NCBI GenBank assembly: GCA_002469845.1
Contig: DKNZ01000030.1
Span: 1-18,956, forward strand
DNA length: 18,956 nucleotides
From: Cellvibrionales bacterium UBA7375
Lineage (GTDB): Bacteria; Pseudomonadota; Gammaproteobacteria; Pseudomonadales; Porticoccaceae
Direction: 5' to 3'
A model generated the notes under the pieces. It was not told where the DNA came from, searched no databases, and saw nothing but the letters and a program-made list of their open reading frames with translations. Of this stretch, positions 1-6,742 are shown one piece after another. Within the stretch, counting starts at the first letter, position 1, and every line of letters begins with the position of its first letter. Made by a program: the position numbers and the translations under genes.

Positions 1-1235
1 GCCTCAATTCTTAGTAGGCGATTATATTTAGCAACACGATCAGAGCGACACAATGAGCCAGTTTTAATTTGACCAGCGGCCGTAGCTACGGCTAAATCAG
101 CAATAGTTGTATCTTCTGTTTCGCCGGACCGGTGAGAAATCACAACAGTATAACCTGCTTCTTTAGCCATATTGATAGCTGCTAAAGTTTCAGAAAGTGT
201 ACCGATTTGATTAAACTTGATTAAGATTGAATTGCCCACACCAAGCTCAATACCACGACTTAGGATACTGGTGTTGGTTACAAATAAATCATCGCCCACT
301 AGCTGTATTTTGTCGCCCAAAATTTCAGTCTGATATTTCCATCCATCCCAATCTGATTCATCTAGGCCATCCTCAATTGAAATAATGGGATACTGTTCAC
401 AAAGTTCAGCTAAAAAGTCACTAAATCCTTCAGAGCTATAAACCTTTCCTTCGCCGGATAAATCATACTGACCATTTTTATAAAATTCAGAAGCTGCACA
501 ATCCAGAGCTAGAGTCACGTCTTTACCTAACTGATAGCCCGCAGCCTCTGTGGCTTCTTTAATTACTGCTAAGGCCTCTGCATTAGATGACAGGTTTGGT
601 GCGAAGCCTCCCTCGTCACCAACCGCAGTATTCAAGCCTTTTGTACCAAGTACTTTTTTCAATGCATGAAAAATTTCCGCACCCACTTGAAGCGCTTCAG
701 AAAAGCTTTTTGCCGATACTGGCTGCACCATAAACTCTTGAATATCAACGTTGTTATCTGCGTGCTCACCACCGTTTAGAATATTCATCATCGGTACAGG
801 CATGCTGTATTCTTTGGTGCCATTAACTTGTGCAATATGGGCATACAAAGGAATTCCCCTAGCCTGAGCTGCGGCCTTTGAAGCTGCTAATGAAACAGCT
901 AGAGTTGCATTGGCGCCCAATACTGATTTGTTATCTGTGCCATCAGCATCAATCATTTTTTGATCTATAGCTTGCTGATTTGTTACGTCACCCCCAACTA
1001 ATAACGCTTTAATGGTGGTATTAATGTTATTTACAGCTTTTAAAACACCTTTGCCTAGATAGCGATTTTTATCGCCGTCGCGAAGCTCAAGAGCCTCTCT
1101 TGAACCAGTTGACGCCCCCGAGGGAGCACAGGCAGTTCCGATAATTCCATTATCCAAAATAACGTCAGCTTGTACTGTTGGATTGCCTCGCGAGTCCAAA
1201 ATCTCATAGGCTCTAATATCAGCGATATTACTCAT
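1..1235 (-). CDS. eno: Enolase (phosphopyruvate hydratase), 3' end cut by window edge
   Basis: Glycolytic enzyme that interconverts 2-phosphoglycerate and phosphoenolpyruvate in the cytoplasm; in many gammaproteobacteria it is also a part of the RNA degradosome. The frame is open from ATG at 1235-1233 to the left edge (about 411 codons, no stop), so roughly the last 20 residues of a family of about 430 are missing. The start reads MSNIADIRAYEILDSRGNP. Family motifs are present: QEFM and VGDEGGFAPN (catalytic glutamates), SIEDGLDESDWDGW and GDDLFVTN (metal ligands), IKFNQIGT (catalytic lysine) and SHRSGETEDT. A GGAG ribosome site lies about 10 bases before the ATG. It is the last gene of a minus-strand run after kdsA, 73 bp downstream of it; I see no strong promoter in that gap. 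Identity is certain from the translated sequence. Confidence 0.97.
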   Translation of the reverse strand, partial: MSNIADIRAYEILDSRGNPTVQADVILDNGIIGTACAPSGASTGSREALELRDGDKNRYLGKGVLKAVNNINTTIKALLVGGDVTNQQAIDQKMIDADGTDNKSVLGANATLAVSLAASKAAAQARGIPLYAHIAQVNGTKEYSMPVPMMNILNGGEHADNNVDIQEFMVQPVSAKSFSEALQVGAEIFHALKKVLGTKGLNTAVGDEGGFAPNLSSNAEALAVIKEATEAAGYQLGKDVTLALDCAASEFYKNGQYDLSGEGKVYSSEGFSDFLAELCEQYPIISIEDGLDESDWDGWKYQTEILGDKIQLVGDDLFVTNTSILSRGIELGVGNSILIKFNQIGTLSETLAAINMAKEAGYTVVISHRSGETEDTTIADLAVATAAGQIKTGSLCRSDRVAKYNRLLRIE

Positions 1236-1308
1236 TCAAAAATTACTCCATAAAGTTGGGATTGTTCATATTCAATAAATCTGAATAGTTAAGCTATCCA
1301 AATTAAAA

Positions 1309-2160
1309 TTATAGTATCTGCAAATCAGTTTGTGACTTACTTAAGTCATCAAAGGCTTTCATTTGCGTGAGGAAAGGCTCGATTTTATCTAAGGGCAAGG
1401 CACTGGGACCGTCACACTTTGCATTATCAGGGCTGGGATGTGCTTCTAAAAATAATCCCGCAATCCCTAGGGCAATTGCTGCTCTGCCCAATTCTGCCAC
1501 TTGCTGACGGCGACCACCGGAAGCTGCACCTAACGCGTCTCTACACTGTAGGGCATGTGTGACATCAAAAATAAGTGGCAACCCACCGCTGACAGTTTTC
1601 ATGGTTCGAAAGCCGAGCATATCAACCACTAAATTATCATATCCATAGCACGTGCCGCGCTCGCAAAGCATCACTTTTTCATTTCCGCACTCGCGGAACT
1701 TATCCACAATATTGCCCATTTGACTGGGACTTAAAAACTGTGGCTTTTTAATATTAATTACCGCATTGGTTTTTGCCATTGCCGCTACCAAATCCGTTTG
1801 TCTTGCCAAAAAAGCGGGCAATTGAATCACTTCGCATACTTCAGCCGCAGGCGCTGCCTGATTGACTTCGTGAACATCAGTAATAAGCGGAACGCCAAAT
1901 GTTTGTTTTATTTCCTGAAGAATTTTTAAACCTTCCTCTAAACCAGGACCCCGAAAAGAGTGTATCGAGGAGCGATTAGCTTTATCAAAGGAGGCTTTAA
2001 AAACATAGGGTATACCAAGCTTTTGTGTCACTTGGACATAGGCTTCTGCCACTTGCATAGCCATATCTCGAGACTCCAAAACATTCATACCCGCAAAAAG
2101 CACCATAGGCTTTTCGTTACTGACATCTATGGATGCGACATTAATTAGCTTGGCACTCAT
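1309..2160 (-). CDS. kdsA: 3-deoxy-8-phosphooctulonate (KDO-8-P) synthase
   Basis: Condenses phosphoenolpyruvate with arabinose 5-phosphate to give KDO-8-phosphate, the committed step to the KDO sugar of lipopolysaccharide inner core; cytoplasmic. At 283 residues it matches the family length (about 284). Visible motifs are GMNVLES (about residues 24-30), FKASFDKANRSS (54-65), the FRGPG loop, KKPQFLSP and CERGTCYGYDNLVVDM. Asn at residue 26 is the residue found in the metal-independent class; metal-dependent KdsA has Cys there, so this is probably the metal-free type. The ATG lies only 3 bp after the pyrG stop codon, so the two are almost certainly cotranscribed and possibly translationally coupled. 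The pyrG-kdsA-eno order is common in gammaproteobacteria. Confidence 0.97.
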   Translation of the reverse strand: MSAKLINVASIDVSNEKPMVLFAGMNVLESRDMAMQVAEAYVQVTQKLGIPYVFKASFDKANRSSIHSFRGPGLEEGLKILQEIKQTFGVPLITDVHEVNQAAPAAEVCEVIQLPAFLARQTDLVAAMAKTNAVINIKKPQFLSPSQMGNIVDKFRECGNEKVMLCERGTCYGYDNLVVDMLGFRTMKTVSGGLPLIFDVTHALQCRDALGAASGGRRQQVAELGRAAIALGIAGLFLEAHPSPDNAKCDGPSALPLDKIEPFLTQMKAFDDLSKSQTDLQIL

Positions 2161-2163
2161 AAT

Positions 2164-3795
2164 TTAGCTCTCTTTGGTTTTTTGAGTAGCGGATGCGGCT
2201 GTGATAAAACCTTGGAACAATGGATGGCCATCCCTGGGTGTTGAGGTAAATTCTGGGTGGAACTGACTGGCAAAAAACCAAGGATGATTTGGTAACTCTA
2301 CTGTTTCTACCAGTGTTTTATCCGCTGATAAACCGCCGACTACTAGACCCGCCTCTTTAATTTTAGGCAAGAGGTTATTGTTAACCTCAAAGCGATGGCG
2401 ATGGCGCTCTTCAATTTGTTCGCTGCCGTATATGTTATGGGCTGCTGAACCGGGTATCAAATGACAAACCTGAGCGCCTAAACGCATGGTGCCGCCTAAA
2501 TCAGAATCCTCAGAGCGCATCTCTTTGTTGCCCTGCTCATCGATCCACTCAGTAATTAATCCAACTACTGGATACTTGGTTTGAGGATCAAATTCAGTGC
2601 TATTTGCACCTTTCATATGGCATACATTGCGCGCATATTCAATAACCGCAATTTGCATTCCCAGACAAATACCTAAATAAGGAATATTATTTTCACGGGC
2701 CGTTTTGACTGCAAAAATCTTTCCTTCTGTGCCCCGCGTACCAAAGCCACCTGGTACCAAAATTGCGTCAGCACCATCAATTAGGCTGTTATCTGATTCT
2801 AATTTCTCTGAATCTATATATCGGATTTTAACCTTAGTTTTATTATGGATGCCGGCATGAATCAAGGCCTCTGTAAGCGACTTATAGGCATCCAATAATT
2901 CCATGTATTTACCAACCATAGCGATAGTTACCTCGCCTTCGGAATTTAATTGGTTATCAACCACGGCATCCCATTCTGATAAATCAGCGGCTGGGTTGCT
3001 TAGATTAAAGCGATCTAACACATACTGATCTAAGCCCCACTGATGAAGCATACGTGGCACCTGATAAATGGAAACTGCATCCATTAAAGGAATAACGGCT
3101 TTTTCTTCAACATTAGTAAAAAGCGAAATCTTTTGACGCTGACCTTCTTCAAGCTCGACCTCAGACCGACATAAAAGAACATCAGGCTGCAAACCAATTG
3201 AACGCATTTCTTTTACCGAGTGTTGGGTAGGTTTGGTTTTAGTTTCTCCAGCTGAAGCTATATAAGGAACCAGTGTAAGATGCAGTAATAATGCCTTTTG
3301 ATAGCCCAGATCAACTTTTAACTGACGAACTGCCTCAAGGAATGGTTGCGACTCAATATCACCCACAGTACCACCAATTTCAACCACAGCAATATCGTGA
3401 TCGCCGGCACCAGCATAGACCCGACGCTTAATTTCGTCAGTTAAATGGGGAATTACCTGAACCGTACCACCCAGATAATCACCGCGACGCTCACGTCGCA
3501 AAATAGTCTCGTAGACCTGACCACTGGTAAAATTATTATTTTGCGTCATCTTCGAGCGCAAAAAACGCTCATAATGACCTAAATCAAGATCAGTCTCAGC
3601 ACCATCTTGGGTAACATAAACTTCACCGTGCTGATAGGGGCTCATAGTCCCGGGATCAACATTAAGATAGGGGTCTAGCTTTAAGATAGTGACACTGAGA
3701 CCACGGGCTTCAAGGATAGCGCCCAATGATGCGGCAGCAATACCTTTACCCAAAGAAGAAACAACACCACCAGTTACAAAAATAAAACGCGTCAT
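2164..3795 (-). CDS. pyrG: CTP synthase
   Basis: Makes CTP from UTP, ATP and glutamine-derived ammonia, the last step of pyrimidine nucleotide synthesis. The 543-residue protein has the usual two parts. The N-terminal synthetase domain opens with the nucleotide loop GGVVSSLGKG (residues 9-18) and carries YLNVDPGTMSPYQHGEV. The C-terminal class I glutamine amidotransferase domain has the nucleophile Cys377 in GICLGMQ and the catalytic FHPE near the end. The ATG is preceded by an AGGG-type ribosome site within about 10 bases. A 148-bp gap to tilS upstream contains inverted repeats (listed separately), so pyrG may have its own control in addition to read-through from tilS. All active-site motifs are intact. 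Confidence 0.98.
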   Translation of the reverse strand: MTRFIFVTGGVVSSLGKGIAAASLGAILEARGLSVTILKLDPYLNVDPGTMSPYQHGEVYVTQDGAETDLDLGHYERFLRSKMTQNNNFTSGQVYETILRRERRGDYLGGTVQVIPHLTDEIKRRVYAGAGDHDIAVVEIGGTVGDIESQPFLEAVRQLKVDLGYQKALLLHLTLVPYIASAGETKTKPTQHSVKEMRSIGLQPDVLLCRSEVELEEGQRQKISLFTNVEEKAVIPLMDAVSIYQVPRMLHQWGLDQYVLDRFNLSNPAADLSEWDAVVDNQLNSEGEVTIAMVGKYMELLDAYKSLTEALIHAGIHNKTKVKIRYIDSEKLESDNSLIDGADAILVPGGFGTRGTEGKIFAVKTARENNIPYLGICLGMQIAVIEYARNVCHMKGANSTEFDPQTKYPVVGLITEWIDEQGNKEMRSEDSDLGGTMRLGAQVCHLIPGSAAHNIYGSEQIEERHRHRFEVNNNLLPKIKEAGLVVGGLSADKTLVETVELPNHPWFFASQFHPEFTSTPRDGHPLFQGFITAASATQKTKES

Positions 3796-3943
3796 AGCGA
3801 CCCTGTAGCGATCAGAAATTAAGTATTAATTGTCTTTTTGGAAGGTGATTTGGCTAATCAAGTGAGTGATTTCAGCCTTTGACCCATCCGAATCAAGATG
3901 GGTTAGTATATTGCCACAAAGGTGGCTAGTATGCCACTCTCAT
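3796..3943 (-). promoter_or_regulatory. pyrG leader region with mutually exclusive hairpins
   Basis: This 148-bp gap lies between the tilS stop and the pyrG start. Two perfect stems are visible: GCCAC/GTGGC (3913-3917 with 3922-3926, loop AAAG) and ACCCATC/GATGGGT (3882-3888 with 3897-3903, 8-base loop). A third pairing, AGCCTTTG (3874-3881) with CAAA (3917-3920) plus GGCT (3924-3927) and a 3-base bulge, would enclose the second stem and destroy the first. None is followed by a T-run on the minus strand, so these are not ordinary intrinsic terminators. I found no convincing -35/-10 pair for pyrG here. A regulatory role is inference from the structure only. Confidence 0.3.
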
Positions 3944-5278
3944 CTACAGAGAATCTACTTGCCAATAAATCTCTATACCTGTTTCTTCAGGCTCAACTCC
4001 CCAGCCCTCACAAACCCATAGGTTACCTACTGCTACCAGTTGATCTTTTACATACAATAACGGAATTCTATCTCTTAGCCACGGCGGCAATTGGTACTCT
4101 AATAAAAGTTTTTTTAAACTACTAGAATGTCCTCTACCTTCGGGTTTGCATCGCTCTCCGCCCTGCCGGTAACGTATTTCAACTTTATCTATGTTTTGCC
4201 CTAAGCCCTTTCCAATACAAAATCGAGTATTTAGGCTACTGTTATCAGGAAGTAATAGGCAATCTGTTAAATCCCAATTGATCGGTGATTTTAGTTGAAA
4301 CTGTTTATTATCATGATTTAATAAATACAGTCGGTTTTGAAATCGTGTCCAGCGTTGGGATTGCCAAACAATCTCTGGCGAAGCATCCTGTCGAGCACCC
4401 ACCACAGACGATAAAATCTCATTAATAATCTTACTGCTGGGTGCGGGAAAATCGTTAATTTCCGACCAGTAACGCAATGTATTTTTTTGCCTAAGATGTG
4501 AAAGTTGAGTGAATAGCGAGAGGGAAATAGACCACCCGGCGGACTCTTTTTTGATCTCTAAGCCTTTCAAATCCTCTATCGCCAACTCTTTTGATAAATG
4601 ATCTGATTGGAGACTCAGTGCGGCCGAGTGCATTATTGATTGGGCATAATCTGGCCACCGCTGAGCAACAGCAGGAATCACTTTATTACGGATATAGTTG
4701 CGATCAAAGTGGTTATCTTGATTGCTTTCATCTTCAACCCATTTAAGCTTTCTATTTAAAGCTTCAGCATGAAGATCTTGCCTTGAATAATCTAACAGCG
4801 GACGAATCAGCTTACCTGCTCCCAGTGGCCTAGATTCGGGCATGCCTGCTAAACCCTTAGAGCCGGCACCGCGCAATAATCGATAGAGCACTGTTTCTAC
4901 CTGATCATCGGCATGATGGGCCAAAAATAATAGCCCACCCCGTTTTAGTCGCTTTTCAAATACTGAATATCGGGCTTCTCGTGCTGCCGCCTCTATGCCT
5001 TCACCCTTCGCTATAAGTTGAATCTTTTCCGCATAAAATTCCACACCAATTTTTTCGCAATAATCTTTAGCAAACTGTTGCCATTGGTCAGAATTTTCAG
5101 ATAACCCATGGTTAATATGTACCGCTTGAATATACCGAGAACTAACTTGTTCTTTAAGCAGTGTTAGTAACAGTATCGAATCCATACCACCACTTAAGCC
5201 CAGCAAAATCTGTGGCGCGTCATCAATGGTCTGCTTCCAGGGAATTAATGCCGAATTTAAAGCCGATGATACAGACAT
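3944..5278 (-). CDS. tilS: tRNA(Ile)-lysidine synthetase
   Basis: Attaches lysine to C34 of tRNA-Ile(CAU) using ATP, which changes the codon read from AUG to AUA and the charging identity from Met to Ile; essential in most bacteria. The 444-residue protein has the PP-loop motif SGGMDS (residues 29-34), followed by HINHGLSENSDQW, AAREARYSVFE and LAHHADDQVETVLYRLLRG of the N-terminal ATP pyrophosphatase domain. The C-terminal substrate-binding domain is recognised by RYRQGGERCKPEGRGH and LKKLLLEYQLPPWLRDRIPL. The ATG is 2 bp after the stop of the yheU-like gene, indicating one transcript. In many relatives accA sits in front of tilS; here it is a yheU-family gene. Confidence 0.96.
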   Translation of the reverse strand: MSVSSALNSALIPWKQTIDDAPQILLGLSGGMDSILLLTLLKEQVSSRYIQAVHINHGLSENSDQWQQFAKDYCEKIGVEFYAEKIQLIAKGEGIEAAAREARYSVFEKRLKRGGLLFLAHHADDQVETVLYRLLRGAGSKGLAGMPESRPLGAGKLIRPLLDYSRQDLHAEALNRKLKWVEDESNQDNHFDRNYIRNKVIPAVAQRWPDYAQSIMHSAALSLQSDHLSKELAIEDLKGLEIKKESAGWSISLSLFTQLSHLRQKNTLRYWSEINDFPAPSSKIINEILSSVVGARQDASPEIVWQSQRWTRFQNRLYLLNHDNKQFQLKSPINWDLTDCLLLPDNSSLNTRFCIGKGLGQNIDKVEIRYRQGGERCKPEGRGHSSSLKKLLLEYQLPPWLRDRIPLLYVKDQLVAVGNLWVCEGWGVEPEETGIEIYWQVDSL

Positions 5279-5280
5279 GT

Positions 5281-5592
5281 TTACTCAATCCCACCCGTAT
5301 CATGAATATAGTCTTGATAAGTATCTAAATCTTGTTGAGCAAAATTTCTTTCTTGCATAAGTGTACGCTTGTTGCGCTGAAACTGATGGCGTGTTAGCAC
5401 TGTACAATTTTCTGTTTTTGGATCAAATGTAATCACAATCTCACCTGAAGCTAATTGTTTGTGCACCTGAGCTACCTTACTTTCAAAATCTGCTTCATAA
5501 GCGCCATAGTCGGTCCCTTCCCGAAGAATGAACTCTTCGATAATGGCCTGCAAAATGTCTTCACCCAATCGCTGGAACGGTATTTTAATCAT
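5281..5592 (-). CDS. yheU: YheU family (UPF0270) protein with C-terminal extension
   Basis: A small cytoplasmic protein of unknown function. Residues 1-72 resemble E. coli YheU (about 72 residues): an IPFQRL start, the LREGTDYG signature at residues 23-30, then KVAQVHKQLASGEIVI and a final RHQF resembling the RSQF end of YheU. This protein is 103 residues long. The extra 30 or so residues are polar and rich in Gln, Arg and Asp (NKRTLMQERNFAQQDLDTYQ), probably helical, and match nothing I recognise. It is the first gene of the minus-strand run, 2 bp ahead of tilS, with a GAGG ribosome site 8 bases before its ATG. The spacing to tilS suggests coexpression but does not establish a tRNA-related role. 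The gene symbol is by homology only. Confidence 0.82.
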   Translation of the reverse strand: MIKIPFQRLGEDILQAIIEEFILREGTDYGAYEADFESKVAQVHKQLASGEIVITFDPKTENCTVLTRHQFQRNKRTLMQERNFAQQDLDTYQDYIHDTGGIE

Positions 5593-5660
5593 CCAATCGA
5601 CCTCATGTTTAATTTAGATTTAAAAAGCCCTATCACCTCTGTAATCCCATCATCATTTAA

Positions 5661-5673
5661 TGCGATAATAACA
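5661..5673. promoter_or_regulatory. Overlapping divergent extended -10 elements (bidirectional promoter)
   Basis: In the 121-bp gap between the yheU-like gene and trmL, the plus strand reads TGC-GATAAT (5661-5669), an extended -10 with 5 of 6 consensus bases. The minus strand reads TGT-TATTAT over 5673-5665, also an extended -10 with 5 of 6. The hexamers overlap with a 1-bp offset. Start points about 7 bases beyond each -10 would be near 5676 (plus) and 5658 (minus), some 18 bp apart. Neither side has a good -35, which fits extended -10 promoters. Promoters with overlapping -10 elements on opposite strands are a described bacterial class; assignment here is inference. Confidence 0.5.
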
Positions 5674-5713
5674 TTGTCCCATAAAATAATACTGTGCGAA
5701 TAAAATATTACCT

Positions 5714-6199
5714 ATGCTCGATATTGTACTTTATCAACCTGAAATTCCGCCCAATACAGGCAATATAATTCGGCTTTGTGCCAACACCGGCTTTAAGCTG
5801 CACTTAATAGAGCCTATTGGATTTGATCTGGATGATAAAAAATTGCGCCGCGCCGGTCTGGACTATTTAGAATTTCAATCTCTCCAGGTTCATAAAAACT
5901 GGAAAACTTATATTGAAACAGTAAAGCCTAATACTATTTATGGGCTTAGCACCAAAGGCAAAAATTGTTTTTCAAAAGTTAAATACAAGCCTGATGACTG
6001 TCTACTTTTTGGCCCAGAAACACGGGGTTTACCCGCGGATTTGCGTCAAAGTTTAGGTGAAGATAACGTTATTCGTCTGCCTATGCAGCCAGATAGTCGC
6101 AGTCTTAATATATCCAACGCGGTATCCATTGTTACCTATGAGGCATGGCGTCAATTAGACTTTGCTGGTAGTTTCGACTCACAGGAGCTAGCCAAGTAA
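5714..6199 (+). CDS. trmL: tRNA (cytidine/uridine-34 2'-O)-methyltransferase TrmL (YibK)
   Basis: SPOUT-family enzyme that uses S-adenosylmethionine to methylate the 2'-OH of the wobble nucleotide of tRNA-Leu isoacceptors. At 161 residues it has the usual length of the minimal YibK type, without an added RNA-binding domain. Visible family motifs are the N-terminal LYQPEIPPNTGNIIRLCANTG, then LRRAGLDY, and the C-terminal trefoil-knot elements LFGPETRGLP and IRLPMQPDSRSLNISNAVSI. The ribosome site before the ATG is weak. The stop codon directly abuts the flavodoxin ATG (no intergenic base), so the two are in one operon. A probable promoter is at 5661-5669. Confidence 0.96.
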   Translation: MLDIVLYQPEIPPNTGNIIRLCANTGFKLHLIEPIGFDLDDKKLRRAGLDYLEFQSLQVHKNWKTYIETVKPNTIYGLSTKGKNCFSKVKYKPDDCLLFGPETRGLPADLRQSLGEDNVIRLPMQPDSRSLNISNAVSIVTYEAWRQLDFAGSFDSQELAK

Positions 6200-6742
6200 A
6201 TGCAAAATACTATCGGAATATTTTACGGGAGCTCAACCTGCTATACAGAAATGGCGGCAGAAAAAATTCGCGACTGCATCCAAGGCAAAATACCTGGGCA
6301 AAAAATTGATGTGCACAATATTGCCAATGACTGCATTCAATTAATACCCCAATACCAGCAGCTTATTCTCGGTATACCCACATGGGACTATGGAGAGCTT
6401 CAAGAAGACTGGGAGACCCACTGGCAACGTCTGGATGAGATAGATTTGTCCCACACCAAAGTCGCCATTTTTGGGCTTGGTGATCAAATAGGCTATCCCC
6501 AATGGTTTCAAGATGCTCTTGGTTACCTATGGGCTAAAGTAGTCAATCAAGGTGCGTCCACAATTGGACTATGGCCAAATAAGGGTTATGAGTTTGAACA
6601 GTCAAAGGCGCTAACCAAGGATCAAAAATTCTTCTTGGGTTTAGCCTTAGACGATGAAAATCAATTTGATCTCACCGATCAATATATAGACCAGTGGTGC
6701 CAGCAGATATTAGAAGAGTTTGGCCTTACCCATCATGACTAA
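6200..6742 (+). CDS. fldB: Flavodoxin, FldB type
   Basis: Long-chain flavodoxin that binds FMN and carries single electrons to partner enzymes in the cytoplasm. The 180-residue sequence closely follows E. coli FldB (about 173): phosphate-binding loop YGSSTCYTEMAAEKIRD (about residues 9-25), the first FMN-stacking loop GIPTWDYGELQEDWE, the second loop GLGDQIGYPQWFQDALG, then GYEFEQSKAL and FLGLALDDENQFDLTD in the long-chain insertion region. The ATG immediately follows the trmL stop; AGGAG lies 12 bases upstream. Its 3' end overlaps mnmC by 8 bp. The electron acceptor is not shown by the sequence. Placement between two tRNA-modification genes hints at a link, but this is inference. Confidence 0.93.
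   Translation: MQNTIGIFYGSSTCYTEMAAEKIRDCIQGKIPGQKIDVHNIANDCIQLIPQYQQLILGIPTWDYGELQEDWETHWQRLDEIDLSHTKVAIFGLGDQIGYPQWFQDALGYLWAKVVNQGASTIGLWPNKGYEFEQSKALTKDQKFFLGLALDDENQFDLTDQYIDQWCQQILEEFGLTHHD

Noticed and set aside
1270..1286. Weak inverted repeat ATTCA/TGAAT between kdsA and eno
   Set aside because: Only 5 AT-rich pairs with a 7-base loop and no T-run; not distinguishable from chance in an AT-rich gap.
5455..5703. Plus-strand open frame of 82 codons in front of trmL
   Set aside because: Runs mostly antisense to the yheU-like gene, has no ribosome site and no recognisable product.
6720..6734. In-frame TTG that would extend MnmC by five residues
   Set aside because: No ribosome site at workable spacing and no family match for the extra residues; ATG at 6735 fits the usual short overlap with the upstream gene.
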